From contig JAGTYA010000024.1 in NCBI GenBank assembly GCA_024291935.2, forward strand, positions 6,200,001 to 6,264,000: a stretch of DNA of 64,000 bases, given 5' to 3'. The translations under genes were made by a program, and so were the position numbers. The notes under the pieces were generated by a model. It did not search any database and was not told where the DNA came from. It was given only the letters and a program-made list of their open reading frames with translations. Shown here in pieces: positions 12,554 to 25,135 of the stretch (position 1 is the first letter of the stretch; each line of letters starts with the position of its first letter). This DNA comes from Okapia johnstoni (lineage: Eukaryota > Chordata > Mammalia > Artiodactyla > Giraffidae).

Positions 12554-14794
12554 CTAGGGTGTCATTCCTAATCATACAATATGTTTATCTTCATCCTCAA
12601 TTTTCTTCCTTGTCTATATCCTCTCCTACTTTTTTTTTTTTTTTTAAGTAAAGCTGGTGTGCTACTGGTGGTCCTTGGCTAGAAATACATCCTTGGGGTG
12701 TTCACTAGCTTCTCCATAAAATTTGAGTTATTTTCATGGTTGACTGCTATTTTCTGGCATATAAAAACTACATCTGGATAAAGGAGGTTATTTAGGAAGA
12801 CACTGGCCTTTATTAAATTACAGTTGGTAGAACTATTGCAGGAAAATCACTCTAATGCAGCCTTTCATGAATGCCAGCAAATGGAATTTGCCAATGACAA
12901 TTCTCCTTCAAAAATAGTTTTTATCATTTCCTAAATAGTGCTGTTATTAGATTATCCCCAGAATAGGTGAATGCAAAAGAAAATTGCTGTAAAATATCAG
13001 TGCCTGATGCAAAATTTTAGCTATTACATAATAGAAAATTTTGCCTTAACACTGCACTCACCAGCAAGGACTCCACAGATCAAATGAGGGCTCTCAAACC
13101 TGAATAGAGCTACAGAAATCAAAGTGATTGAGCACATATTAAAGGTTAAACTAAACATGTCTAGGAGACCAGAAGCCTTTGGTCAGCCAATTTTATTTCA
13201 TTATACTAAGAAGGGTTGAGTTGAAGAGATGGAGAGCAAGAAGCCATAATCAGCACAAAAACTCTGATCACTTAGTATGGAACACAAACATATTTGGCAG
13301 GATTTCTCAGAAGTCCCAATTCCAAAAATGATTAAAGCCAGAATAAGCACTTAAGAAAAACGATACCCCGATCTGATATCTAGAAAATGGCATCTTGGTT
13401 CCACAGAACTACATACAACAGAAAACAAGGATCAGATATTAATTAACTGTGTCTTCTTTTCCTGAAAAATCCTATAATAATGAAAATGGCTTTCCATGTT
13501 AACACTTTCAATCAATTCCTAAAAGGAATGTAGAGAAACACTACAAAATTTTATATTACTCAGACATGGCCACAAAGTACATGCTTTGTGCTAGTAAACA
13601 GACCACTTCAAAATGTGTGATGTTGGTTTTAAGTAACCACCTGGGTAATACAATAGAACCTAGGACCGTGAGAATAAGATAAGAGGTAAGGTTTGCCCAT
13701 GGTGAAATAAGAGATTGAGCAGTGAGCCTTCTGTTAATTATAAAAGCAAGCTCTCGTCACACCCACATGTCCATACCTGTCCATCTGCCGCAGTAAAAAG
13801 AGAGAAAAGGAAAAAAATCTCTCTTTTTCCTGCAACATATCTTCATTCCTCAATATGATCAGAGCAGTATTAATAACTACTAATTTGTAGAGTGCTTTTT
13901 AAAAAAAGACAAATTCAGCATATTAAAAATGCTTCTAACAGATGTTGATAATTACATGTGTTGTAGTGACTGATTATGTGAGTTAGAAAAAAGTTATTTT
14001 TAAAACTTGGTATAAATAAGCCAAATAGTTCCAAAGCACATTTAAAACATTAATATTCTCAGAACTGAATGCATGTCAATAAATTATCTCTGTTTTAGGA
14101 CTGAGAGTAAGACAATTACTGGGCCACAGAGAAGAGTGAAAATATGGGGCAAACAAGAGAATTGTTCTAGAAAGACTGGCTGACAGTATCTCTTGCTGAT
14201 CTGCTGAAGCAGAGGTTCCCCCTCACCCCGCTTTTGGGTAGTGGGTCTATATACGTGCAGTATCGTTGACTCCTGTTTCTTTAATGATTAGTATCAACCA
14301 GAATCAGACTTGCAATAAGATTTATTCATGATAAATTTACATAATAACAGACCAAATAACGTGAAGAAACATCAAAGAAAATATCCCCCAAAGAGAAGTA
14401 TATCTTGCTCAACTGCTAATGGATAAACAATTTATTTCATTGAGTATCGTAGCTGAAGGATCCTGGACCAGGGGACTGAAAGGAACATAGTCTTAGGAAT
14501 GTATTACAGAGCACCTCCCAAAGCTAGTCACAGATATAAAGAAATCCTTTAGAACACAACCATGTTGACTAGGGCACAAAGATGCCTTCAAAAGGATATA
14601 ACTTTAACTTATTGGTAAATACTGCCCAAGTAGGCCCTGAATTAGGGAATTCCTGTCAGAGAAATCTCTTTATTTTGAAAAGGGAACCTTTCAAATGTCT
14701 CCTTTAGTCACCCAGCCTTAAATTATACAGATAGCTAACTAATCATAAAGGGAGATCCAACTAACTAATCAGTTTTGTTTCTCTAGACCTCTGT

Positions 14795-15122
14795 TGGGGG
14801 GTCAGCAGACTACAGCTCGCAGCCAAAGCCAGCCCTTTCCTTGCTTCTGTACAGCTATGAGCCAAGAATCGTTTTACGTTTTTAAATGGCTAGGAAAAAC
14901 ACAGAAAAAATATTTAGTGACACATACAAATGATAAGAAATTCAGATTTCAGTGTCCACAAATAAAGTTTGATTGGAACACATTCATGTTTCTTGGTTTA
15001 TTATTGTCAATGCTGTTTTTACTTTACAATGGCAACCTTGAGTAGTTTTGACAGAGACTCTATGGCCTGCAAAGCCTAAAATGTTATCTGGTCCTTTACA
15101 GAAAAAGTTTGTGATCCCCTGG
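14795..15122. mobile_element. hAT-type non-autonomous DNA transposon (MITE)
   Basis: Imperfect terminal inverted repeats: GGGGTCAGCAGACT near 14798 and AGTTTGTGATCCCC near 15105. Internal AATAAAGTTTGATTGGAACA and GCAAAGCCTAAAATGTTATC match an abundant mammalian hAT MITE. I cannot name the exact family from memory. Confidence 0.75.
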
Positions 15123-18100
15123 CCTATCTGATACACAAAAACTCTTGACAGCTCAAGAGTTTGATACATTTTGTGTTTTTATATTAAAACACAAGACAAA
15201 TGTATCAAACTGCTCTTGGAAATGTATTTTAGATAAACAAAATGTCAAATAACAGGTACTCTTAACAATATCACACTCCAGGATGAATTTACACACATAA
15301 ACAAATACCCTGGTCTCGATAATATTGCCACTCTGTAGTGAAAATAGTTGATTATTACCATGATAAATGGACAAGAGCTTTTAACTGAATCAAATTATAA
15401 GACATTAACAAGAGAGACTGACAACATCATAGAAGTATATGTAGATTCTTTGAATAAACCAAGGACTGTACTACAGGATTAACAGGAGGGAGAGAGGCTT
15501 CTGGGCTGAATAGGGATTGTTTGTGCTACCTGCATGTACTGATTGGGTGTGTGGGGATCACTTGGTACAAATTTGTGCCCCAATACAAGAGATTCTAAGT
15601 GAAAAGTTAGACTTTATCTGTTACCATAGAACTATTTGATTCAATTTAACAAACATTAGTTATTTGTTATGTATCTGAGATACAGAGGTATCTTTGGCAA
15701 AGAGATAAAACAAGGTTTCACACCTCTGAGAACCTCATGGCTTTGAGGAGACATGCAAAACTAAAAGAGAGAGATTAATATTTCAAAATTTTAGTATCAC
15801 TTTCTCTGGCGGGGCTCTATGTCATCATCAGAATGTTACACAAAAAGTAAGTTTCTGTAACTGTATCATATCAAAGTGGGATAAATCAAAGCATGTGGGG
15901 GTATTAGAGGATGCAGAAGTTAGCCAGGCTGTCAGAGAAGGCAAGCAAACTTAGAATGCACACTCTGGGGATATGCTTCATGAGGGTATACTAATAACAG
16001 CAACACAATCCTGTCAATAGGTCTGGGCTACAAAAAGCTTCCAAAGCTACAAAACTATCCCACCCCAGCCCCAACTCCTTCATCTAAAAAACAAACAAAC
16101 ACCCCCTAGTGCCTTGTGATCTATGGTGAAGTTGAGATTTCCAGGAACCTCACAATGTTCTTTTAGAGAGGGAGAGTCAATGGGTAGGGACATAAAACTG
16201 AATAAAGCACTGGGAATTAACCAAAGGACAATGGAGCCAGAAAGAAAAGGAGCTGATAAAACAAGAAAAGCTAGCAGAAGAAAGGAAGAAAGCAGAAGGA
16301 TAACATGCTAGGGGGAAGACTGGGACAGACCTGGATATGAGATGGTAAGTTAACTGAGGGCAAGAACTGTGACTAGTTCCAGCATGACTTACTTTTAACT
16401 CTGTGAAGAGCTTATAATGTGGAAGATGGAAAATTCTTCAGAATGCCTCCACTTAGGACCAAGACTTTTGAAAGCTACAGGGAAACAGACGTTGACTGAA
16501 TACATCAGTGATTAATACCTAAAGATCTGGGATGTCCAAAGACATAATATATTATATCCTGGGAGATAATTAACCACAGGCTGGGAAACCACTTGATCTC
16601 TGAATCTCTAAATGATACAGCACAGAAGAATCAAGCACTGGAAGGGAGAGGAGCTGGACTGGGGACCTATCCAATTCTAAAATTCTGATAACGCTGCCTC
16701 TTTGCTTCCCACCCCTGCAATACATTGTCTAGAGGGCAGTGATTGAAGAATGGATAACAGTAAACAGTGTTTGCCTTTAATTCTAATCCTCTGTGTTGTG
16801 TTGAGATTCTGCATGTATGGAGACTCTTCTTTAAAGAGACAGTAGAGGAGAAAAGGAGAGATTTAACTGCATCCTTTATTGATTTGGGGGACCTGAAGAG
16901 AGAGTTGGGACTCTATGCCTCTCCACCTCCTTTAATCTTTAAGAGTAGATTTACCCTGTTATTTACCCCAAATGGGATTCTGACTATGATAAATTGGAGG
17001 GCTCCCGTCTAGGATATCAATCACAAAAGATTAGAAAAGCATTCTCAATGCACATGTTTCCTTGGCAATTTGTCATCTGTATGTTTGGTTAGACTATTAT
17101 TAAAATTATTTAGCTTTCAACCTTTATTTCTGATCTGTGGGAGTAATAAACCACTTTACTTTCTCTTCTTTTTATCTTTCAAGTTCTAGTATGGTAGGAA
17201 TTTCGTTTACAAAATGAAATACTCCATGAATTTGTAATTGCTGATCATAGCTACCCTTCTTCCTCTTTCAACCTAACTTTATATGGCTTCCTCACTTTAA
17301 CAACAGCGTCTTAACCGTTTCAGGCATCCATTCCTAAGGTCCACACCCACCTGCTTCTTTTTGCATCATGTTCTGATGCAGTAAAAAGAAGATCTCAAGG
17401 CATGAGGGATAAAAGCAGTAGAAATGAGCCAGACTTATGGATACTCTTCCCTACAGTGTAGAGGAGGCAGATGGAGTCATCCCAGAGATAAAGGGTTTGT
17501 CTCTGCTTCTGCTACCAAAACTATGAACAACAGGGCTCATTTGAGGGCAGTGGAAAAAAAGCAGAATTTCCATATGTAATAGAATCAACATAACAATAGT
17601 CTCTCTCAGTGTGACAGGGAACGCTGCAAAAAATCTTGGGATTTTATAATTTCTATGAAGAAGAACAGAAGTGAAGGAAACTTGATAGAAAAGTTCTATA
17701 CAGCTTTACTTGGCTCAATACTCTTGGCAAGAAAAAAGCAACTTCCTAGTGTTTCATACTATTTTTGAATTTTCTGTCTTCCTTTTGTAATTACATGGTC
17801 CCTGGTAAAGCCTAAATATAAATTTTGATTGGTTATGCCTTCAAAAAATAACCAAACCTCTGATGCAAAAAATGTCTTATATTCTTTTCTGTAGGAAATA
17901 TTACAATAGTGACTTAGGAATGTAGGAAAAGGTGAATTGTCTTACGTCCACAGGAATTTAAGTAATGTTTAATAGGAAGTGCTGAAATATTTAATAGGAA
18001 GAAATGTACTAGGATCCAAGATGACAACAAAATCTAGTCCACAGATAATCCCTAGTCTCACGTTAGTCAATAGTCAGTATCTTCTCCCTGCAAAACTTTT

Positions 18101-20960
18101 GCTAAAGATACAAAGTAGTAGTAGAACTGACCCATGAAAACTGAAGCTCCTTCATAATCCACACATTAGCATAAGAAGAAGGCTAAAAGACAGGTCCAAA
18201 ATATAGATGCTGGATTTATTTTCAAGTATGGTCCACTCTAAGTATGCCACAGAGGTAAGATGAATTGCTTGAGAGTAAGAGGAATTCTTAACTTTAGTAG
18301 TGTTAAGTGTTTGCTCAAATATCAATAAGAAGTAGATGGAAATAAATACAGCTTTCTAATTGCTTACTTTTATGTAAAAAAAAAAAAAATCCAGGAAGCA
18401 AATGTGTCTTTGCTTTTTTTTTTTTAATTTCTAGTCCCCAAAAGACCAAGCATTTCATGCCCACCAGAGCTTCTGGTTCCTGGAACATTCTCAAGAGGTA
18501 GGTTTGTCTCTACATTATTAGGTGGAACTCTGGGCACCAAGGAGTTAAGTCAGCTTCTCAGAGTCACCCTAGGAATAAACTAGTAGCAAAACCAAGGCAA
18601 AAACCCAAGACTTTTTACTTAGTCCCAATTGCTTTTTACTCATCAACCTGCTGTTAAGAAGGCTGAAGGAAAAAAAAAAAAAGAAGATTGAATCAAGCTA
18701 AAACCAACACACAGTTATTTGGATCTATCTCTAGTATCAAGAATGAAATGAGACGTGAGAGGAAAACCAAGGCTATTTATAGCTTTATGTTATACATATG
18801 GACAGCAGTGTAAAATATTTTCCCTAAGATAACTGTGACAGGCGTATCTTTTGAGACTGCACTGGCCAGCTTATTAGTCCAATACAAAGGATTGGCCCTT
18901 CTCTTCTCAACCATTCTTACTCTATTAACAGAAGAAACGGCCTCTCCTTTGACTATCTGAGAACTCCTGCTGCACTTCAGAAAACCGAAAAGTATTGTTG
19001 GCTTACACTAGAATTTTAACGGACTTGAAATCAACTCCAATACAAAGGGAAACACAACTCAAGAGGATGCTTACAATAATAATGAGTAAAAAGCTATGTA
19101 CAAGGATGAAAACTGGAAATATAATCTGAAACAGTTATAAAAGTATCAATAAGATCCTAAGATTATTTCCTTGTTTCTTGAAAAAAATTTAAAAGAATCT
19201 AACCGATAACTATAGTTCTGTTATTTCATAAGGAAAGTTCCCATATGTCTATTTCAGATAAAGGGGAGTATTATTATGATCACTTTCTGCCTTACAGAAC
19301 AGCTCTGCAATACCTCAGGTTGATTCGAGGTCTCTCTTTCCTTATTATGAGTATAAATAAATATGCTTAATTACAAAATATTTCTTATAAACAGACATAG
19401 CCTGTGACATGAAAGATATACACTTATACCAGATTTTAAATTTTAACTTGCTTCTCACTTCTTTCCCATCTTTTTGGAGAGCCTACAATAACCTAGTCAC
19501 AGTTTTCAGGAAATGCCAGGGTATTATTTCTACATGTCTCCAGAAAAAATAGAATAACAGTGGTGGGTACTGAAGGACAAAAGAGTCTGGCTCTACTGTT
19601 TTCTTTTTTTTCTTTAACTCTAAGAAGCTACCACCTTAAAAAGTCTTGTTTAGAAGTTTCATCAGCTGGACAGTGTTGAGAAGTAAAGTGCAATAATCTC
19701 AGTTTGACAACTCGATGAACTCAGATTTCAAAACAAATATTTGAGACAACATTAACCAAATCATCCACATTGGTACATTCAAGTGCCATAAAAAGCAGGC
19801 TACATGCAAGATTTCATTAATACTGAGGGGAGAAAAACAGGTTAGGCATCTGAGTTGGGTTGTGAAGAGAGAGCACACGCATATTTACTTCAGGGAAGCC
19901 TTAAAAATCAACATGCAAACAAAAGACACGTACTTGTCACAACAGAGCCTTAGCTCACAAGACCATGGATTAAAGACAATTAATTTCAATGCACATGTAA
20001 GAATAAACAGGTCTGAAATCTATCAGAAAAACAAAATTTATCAATATATACTTTAACCTTATCATAATGGCTAAATATTGCTTTTAGTAATATAATTACT
20101 TAATTCAATAAAGAACTAACACAGTATTCTAACTCAGAGAAGGGTATGTGTATGTCCAGATCTTCAAGAAATTTGTTATTCCAGGACTTTTGAAGATGGG
20201 CATAGTCTGGAAAATTCAGCCCTGGCTGGGGGTTAAAGGGCACCAGCACCATTTTCCTTACACTGTCAACGTTACATTTGTGGAAAATGCATTTAACTTT
20301 TGCAGACTCTTCTGTACACTGGGCAGGATAAAAGTTGTTTGTCCCTGTACACCTCAGAAACATACATAAGAAGGCCACGGAAGTCAAAAGCCCTTTTCTG
20401 AAAAAGGCTTTTGTATGTACTGGTTTGATATCTCAAGAAAAGGAGTGGTTATGGATTCATAGATTAAAATGTACCATTTTAAGGCTTTGGAAAGGTTAGC
20501 AAGTTGAATTTTCTCTTAAACTACAGAGCCCATGCTACACCAGTGACTATCGAGGGTTAGGAAGACATTCCATCAGACGTGTCTACAGGATACCCTGCTT
20601 TGTGAGAAGCGCTGGGGAGGAGTACAGAGCAACAGTAAACAACAAGAACATGCAGGATAAAATAGTTAAAGCTTCTGGGGAAAGGACCAACCTGCCGCAT
20701 GCTTAAACCCAATTTGCCTAAACTTGTTAAACTTCGGTGAGGAAAACTGGCTTTGGCAATCCATGGCTTCTCCTTTGTACCCCATGATATATCGTCTACA
20801 AAGAGTAACATCGTATTGACAGAACATGATCACAAGTGCTCCCCTGGGACAGGAACTATTAAGATCAGAGGGTAACACACAGGAGGTAACACAGTAGAAG
20901 CGAACGACAGAGTTCAATGGTTTTAGTCTTGACATTTCAGACGAGCCCCCTGTTTTCCCA

Positions 20961-21215
20961 TCACAGAAAAACCAACCACCAGACAGCCAATGCAAGAACC
21001 ATGAGCAAAGACATCACGAAAGGAATACGAGGAGATGAAAAAGTACTAGAGTAGAGGCGGCACTTTTTGAGAAACTTGTGATCCTCGGGGATTGGAATAG
21101 AAACCTTGGGAAGAGTGTCTTCACTTTCTTGCTGGGGCAAGGCTCTTTCAGTAGATCTCTCTTGCCTTTTAATTTTCTCTTCGTCCTGCACTAACAGAGC
21201 ACGTTCCTGTGTCTG
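20961..21215 (-). CDS. EPB41: Candidate alternative 3'-terminal exon with a C-terminal transmembrane (tail-anchor-like) segment
   Basis: Not a known exon to me; this is inferred. An open frame of 84 codons plus stop lies in the intron between exons 17 and 17B. A pyrimidine-rich tract (minus strand, about 21223-21256) precedes four nearby AG acceptors, giving exon starts at 21215, 21212, 21206 or 21185. All of them enter the same frame as phase 0, matching the phase-0 donors of exons 13 to 17. The peptide starts QTQERALLVQDEEK and is rich in Glu, Lys, Arg and Gln. It continues to PIPEDHKFLKKCRLYSS and ends in a hydrophobic helix, FVMSLLMVLALAVWWLVFL, immediately before TGA. Basic residues just before the helix suit a tail anchor. 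Downstream DNA to about 20500 has unusually many CpGs for this intron, but no canonical AATAAA was seen before 18215. It could be a chance frame. Confidence 0.5.
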   Translation of the reverse strand, partial: QTQERALLVQDEEKIKRQERSTERALPQQESEDTLPKVSIPIPEDHKFLKKCRLYSSTFSSPRIPFVMSLLMVLALAVWWLVFL

Positions 21216-24200
21216 CTTTCACGGTAGAAGATCAAGAAAGACAGAGAAAGATGAACAAAATGACAGATGGAAAATGCTCAAAAATGATACTTGGGGATGT
21301 GCAAAGGGTTTGGGAAGATCATTTGGACACTGTATCTTACTTTGCTTTGGCAATTATCCTAGCAAAGTTTCTACAACACAGTAGGGTACTCAATGGGTAA
21401 TTTTTTGAGTGAATGAATGAAGATCAGAAATCCTCAAAGTTCAAGGAATCACTGGACTTCATTAGTTACAGTATTTATTCCTCTTTTAAGGATATTCACA
21501 CCCATTTTCGGTCATTGTTCATTGCTTTGGTGCTGCCAATTCTTCTTAGATCAATTGGGCAAAGCCAATAATGAAGCATTCTTCTTGCCATCAGAAAAGT
21601 TACTTTTATTACAAATAGAGTGGCAGAATATAAAATGTTATCCTCATATCTCTTCATATAGGCTTAAAAAAACTGCAATAGTTCATTCAGTATGGCAATT
21701 AGCTTTTGCTCAAGGGAATAAAAATCTTAATCCTACACATTTCAAAGATTGCAAAAGAAAAACAAAAGTATAAAAGTTTATATGAGCCTCCAAGATATAC
21801 CAGCAAAAAAAAACCCCTAACCCAAACCCTCACAAATCTCAATAGTTACAAACTCCCTCCCCACCCACTCAGAACCATGATTTAAAATAATAATAAGGAC
21901 CATCACAAAGGTTTATATATCACATTAAGCAAATGTTTTTGAACTTTTAAGGAAAATTATTTTTTCCCAATTGAGAAATTTTTCTCCCCTAGCAATTCCT
22001 GTACTCTGCCATCCAGTCAAGACAGATGTTTTCTATGAAAGGAAAAACTTGGCTCTAAGTTCTCTCAGCTGAGCCAGCCTTCTCTGATCTGTTCGGAAGT
22101 TTGACACTGGTTCTTTGCACACCCCTAAGTGATATGTATCAGGGAGAAAGTAGCTGGGGGACTGGTCAGCAAAAAAAGGAAGAAACGGAAAATAAAGGAT
22201 GCAAAATTATAATGATTTTTAAAAGAACATAAGAGGGAGAAGAAAGACAACATAAAAAGAATAGGGTACAATTAAATTCGTTTTTCTCTCTGAATACATA
22301 TTTACATCTTCATGCAGCTTTTCAACCAGCCATGCGCCGAAATAAGCAAATTGAAAGCTGCAAAATGCCGCAGTGAAAATGTCATATGTGTTAGGTCCAA
22401 AGGCGGTGGATATGAATTTACTAGTTTAGCCAAAAGAAAAAAAATCACTGAGCAGCTGCTGTTCAGTTTTGGGGGGTTATCTGCTTAGTGCCATGACAAG
22501 AGCAAATTCTGACTGAGAAGCACAAGTCATAACAGCAGCTTTACCTCTGGCCCACCAACCTTTCTTTCCGAGGGAAGGACAGAGGTTTTCTTCACCTGGT
22601 CACACACAAATTATATAAAATTCAGTTGCCTTGCAATGCAACAACAATGCTGTCAAAGGTGGAAGAGGTATCCCCAGAGAACAGAAATACTGCCCTAATT
22701 ATCAAAGAAAAAGTAAGATATGCCAGAAAGTGGAATTAACCTATATAAAAGGTTATCACAGCATAGTTCTTATTTATTACATTATTTAGAGGGATAATAC
22801 CATAACCTTAGAGCTAAAGTACTCCATATTGATCTAATTTAATTTGTAAAAGTCATTTCTTCAAAATCCATAGAATGAAACAGATATTCCCTAAACCAGA
22901 CCTGAGATGGTTTCTGAAGGGTTTCTATTAAGACACAAGATTATTTTCTGGAAATGGAAACTGGTCTGAATTTACCAAACCTCATCCAAGAGGGTACTAA
23001 GTTACTTTTTCAAAGTATTTGAGCATCTTTTATTACCTGCAACAAGTCAAAAAGAAAACATATTTAGAAAATATGCGGTTATGGGTTGCAGGGTTAGCCA
23101 GGTGAGGTAGCAACAAGTTCTTTCTCGTGAGGTCATGGGCTTAGAGAAGGTAGTCACTATCTCATGCCCCAGGGCGCATGCTCCAGATTTGGGACACGGA
23201 ACTAATGACCAGGGAGTGGAGGCTGAGAGGACAGAGAATAGGAAAAATTGCATCCTATCATCCCTGGTAACATTTTCACTGCCCATCATTCAGGAATTCT
23301 CCAGCCTTCTTGGTGAAGTGGGTTCAACTCTATTTGGAGAGCTGTTAGGCAATTTTAATCACATTTTGAAAAATATAAAATGTATCCTTTGTGAACAAAC
23401 TTTTACTATCTTCTCCAGTTCCAGAAACTAAACAGTAAGTTGGAATAGTTTACCATGAACTCTGAATATAAAAACTAAATTTTGAAAAATTATTAAGATA
23501 TCACTTTACCTTTCTTAAACAGAACTGCTATTGTTTTTGGGGAAAATGAGCATATAATTTTAAAATCATTACACTGTGACTATGACTCTATATATATACA
23601 CACATACACACATACTTAACCTGTACAGGGTAAAGATTAAGCAAAGGATTTTTGAATATGTGCTCAAAGTAACTTTCAATATGTTCTCATTACACAGATT
23701 CATTTATTCAGGTGTAGGATTTCTAAAATAGGGAATAACAACAATAATAGAAAAAGGACAGCCTCTAAAAGGTATCACCACCTCTAACTGTGACTGTCTT
23801 AAAAAAAACCAGTATATTAAATTTGATGTTACTCATAAAATAAATCATCAATAGTTCTTCTAAAACTGAAATACAATCATTAAGACTTGGTATTCTCCAC
23901 TTTCTGGCTTAGAGGCCGCCTCAGTTATTACATAATTGTGGTCAACCATTCCAGACATTTCTAAGCTGTGCAAGTGTTCAAACAAAGTTTTTAAAAAATG
24001 CTTATCCCTTTCCAATTTTGATCTTACTAAATTTAGTAAACTCTCTGGTCCTTGAAGGCACAGTTTGGACATAAAGTTCTACTGGCTTATGGTCAATTTG
24101 TAAACATACACTAGCCAGAAGCATGCAGCTGCAGAGATAGTTCTCAGGGCCTAATCATCAACTGTTCACTCTAAATGGCTCCCATAACTGGGCTGGGTGG

Positions 24201-24371
24201 TCCACGTGACTTAAAAAGTAAGCATCTGATTACGAATGCTTTAAAGCTGGAATGAACTGATGAGACACCAAAGCTAAATTTCAGCTCTAAACTTTCAGAT
24301 ACAGATTATCAATACACAAAAGCATTTATTTCACTCAGTCTCACAGTTCATCACACGGACAAAGTACTCAC
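21216..24371 (-). other. EPB41 intron between exon 17 and the candidate terminal exon
   Basis: About 3.2 kb of largely unique sequence. No confident young repeat. A 22290-22570 stretch has several CpGs and no recognisable repeat. A Tn/TA stretch lies at 23589-23613. Confidence 0.55.
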
Positions 24372-24548
24372 TCCTTCTCCTGTAGGGATCTGCCCATTGA
24401 TGTTAAGTGTTCGAAAGGGAGAGTGAGTGGATAAGCGTTTATCCCATTCACTAGGCCGTGGTTCTGGTACGGATTCCATGAAGTTCTTTTTCAGCTCACT
24501 GATGCTGGCATGATGTTTTTTGATCTCTTCTTGACTTTTGTCTAAATC
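24372..24548 (-). CDS. EPB41: EPB41 exon 17: main spectrin-actin-binding domain exon
   Basis: One hundred and seventy-seven nucleotides, 59 codons, phase 0-0, from DLDKSQEEIKKHHASISE to NINGQIPTGEG. The acceptor is TTTCAACTATAG; the donor is GGA|GTGAGT. The first part is a Lys/Glu-rich amphipathic helix (EEIKKHHASISELKKNF). The rest (ESVPEPRPSEWDKRLSTHSPF) is the strongly conserved remainder of the 10-kDa domain that binds spectrin and actin. This exon ends phase 0. It could therefore splice in frame to exon 18, to the large cassette at 2467-2916, or to the candidate terminal exon at 20961-21215. Confidence 0.97.
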
Positions 24549-25101
24549 CTATAGTTGAAAGGACAAAGATACAAAACAATGAACACTCAGGGAAAAGATC
24601 ACACCAATGGAAGCCCATAGAATACTATGGGCACTGGTAGAAAATACTCCACATCCAGGATAGATGTTATTAATCCATAAATTGCATTCAAATTGTAAAT
24701 ATACAATGTGGTATATTTTCTTGTCTTTTTTTTTTTTTAACATGGTGCTTTTCTTGGAAGCAGTAAAGCATCACCACCCTATAGCTCTTAGCAGTTATAG
24801 AACCCATAAAGAGCTCACTCCTTAATGTTACAACTCTTTTTCCCATCATGTCACAGAGCTGGATCTCCAACTCCTCATCCCAAGCCGGTAATCCTACAGC
24901 CCAATCAGCCTCAGCTTGATAGGAACTGATTAAGGCTCAGCTCAGGCAGGATGGAGATAGCAATAGATAAGGAGAAACTGTTAAAGGAAGGACATGGTGA
25001 AAGATTTGACTCCCACCACTGGCTGCCTTGCCTTAATGAACTGCAACTGCACAGTATCCCTCTATCTCTACCTGGAGAGAGTTTTTCTTTCTTATTACTG
25101 G

Positions 25102-25135
25102 GTGGCTGTTGGGTTTCAGTGGCTGTTGGGTTTCA
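25102..25135. repeat. Perfect 2 x 17-bp tandem duplication
   Basis: GTGGCTGTTGGGTTTCA occurs twice, head to tail, at 25102-25118 and 25119-25135. Confidence 0.95.

Larger units (their letters stand above)
2917..20960 (-). other. EPB41 intron 17-17B, distal 18 kb
   Basis: Intronic sequence between the candidate terminal exon and the 17B-type exon. It contains L2 and MIR relics, two CHR-type SINEs, one BovB 3' piece and a hAT-type MITE, described separately. About 3000-4350, 6600-9700, 12600-14780 and 15150-19900 hold only unique AT-rich DNA with poly-A/T runs (for example 7321-7342, 18376-18388). No convincing further exon was found. Confidence 0.6.

Noticed and set aside
20100..20387. 95-codon minus-strand frame downstream of the candidate terminal exon
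   Set aside because: No splice or domain support; composition looks non-coding. More likely part of a 3' UTR or plain intron.
21806..21825. Interstitial telomere-like CCCCTAACCCAAACCCTC
   Set aside because: Only one CCCTAA unit; not a telomere array.
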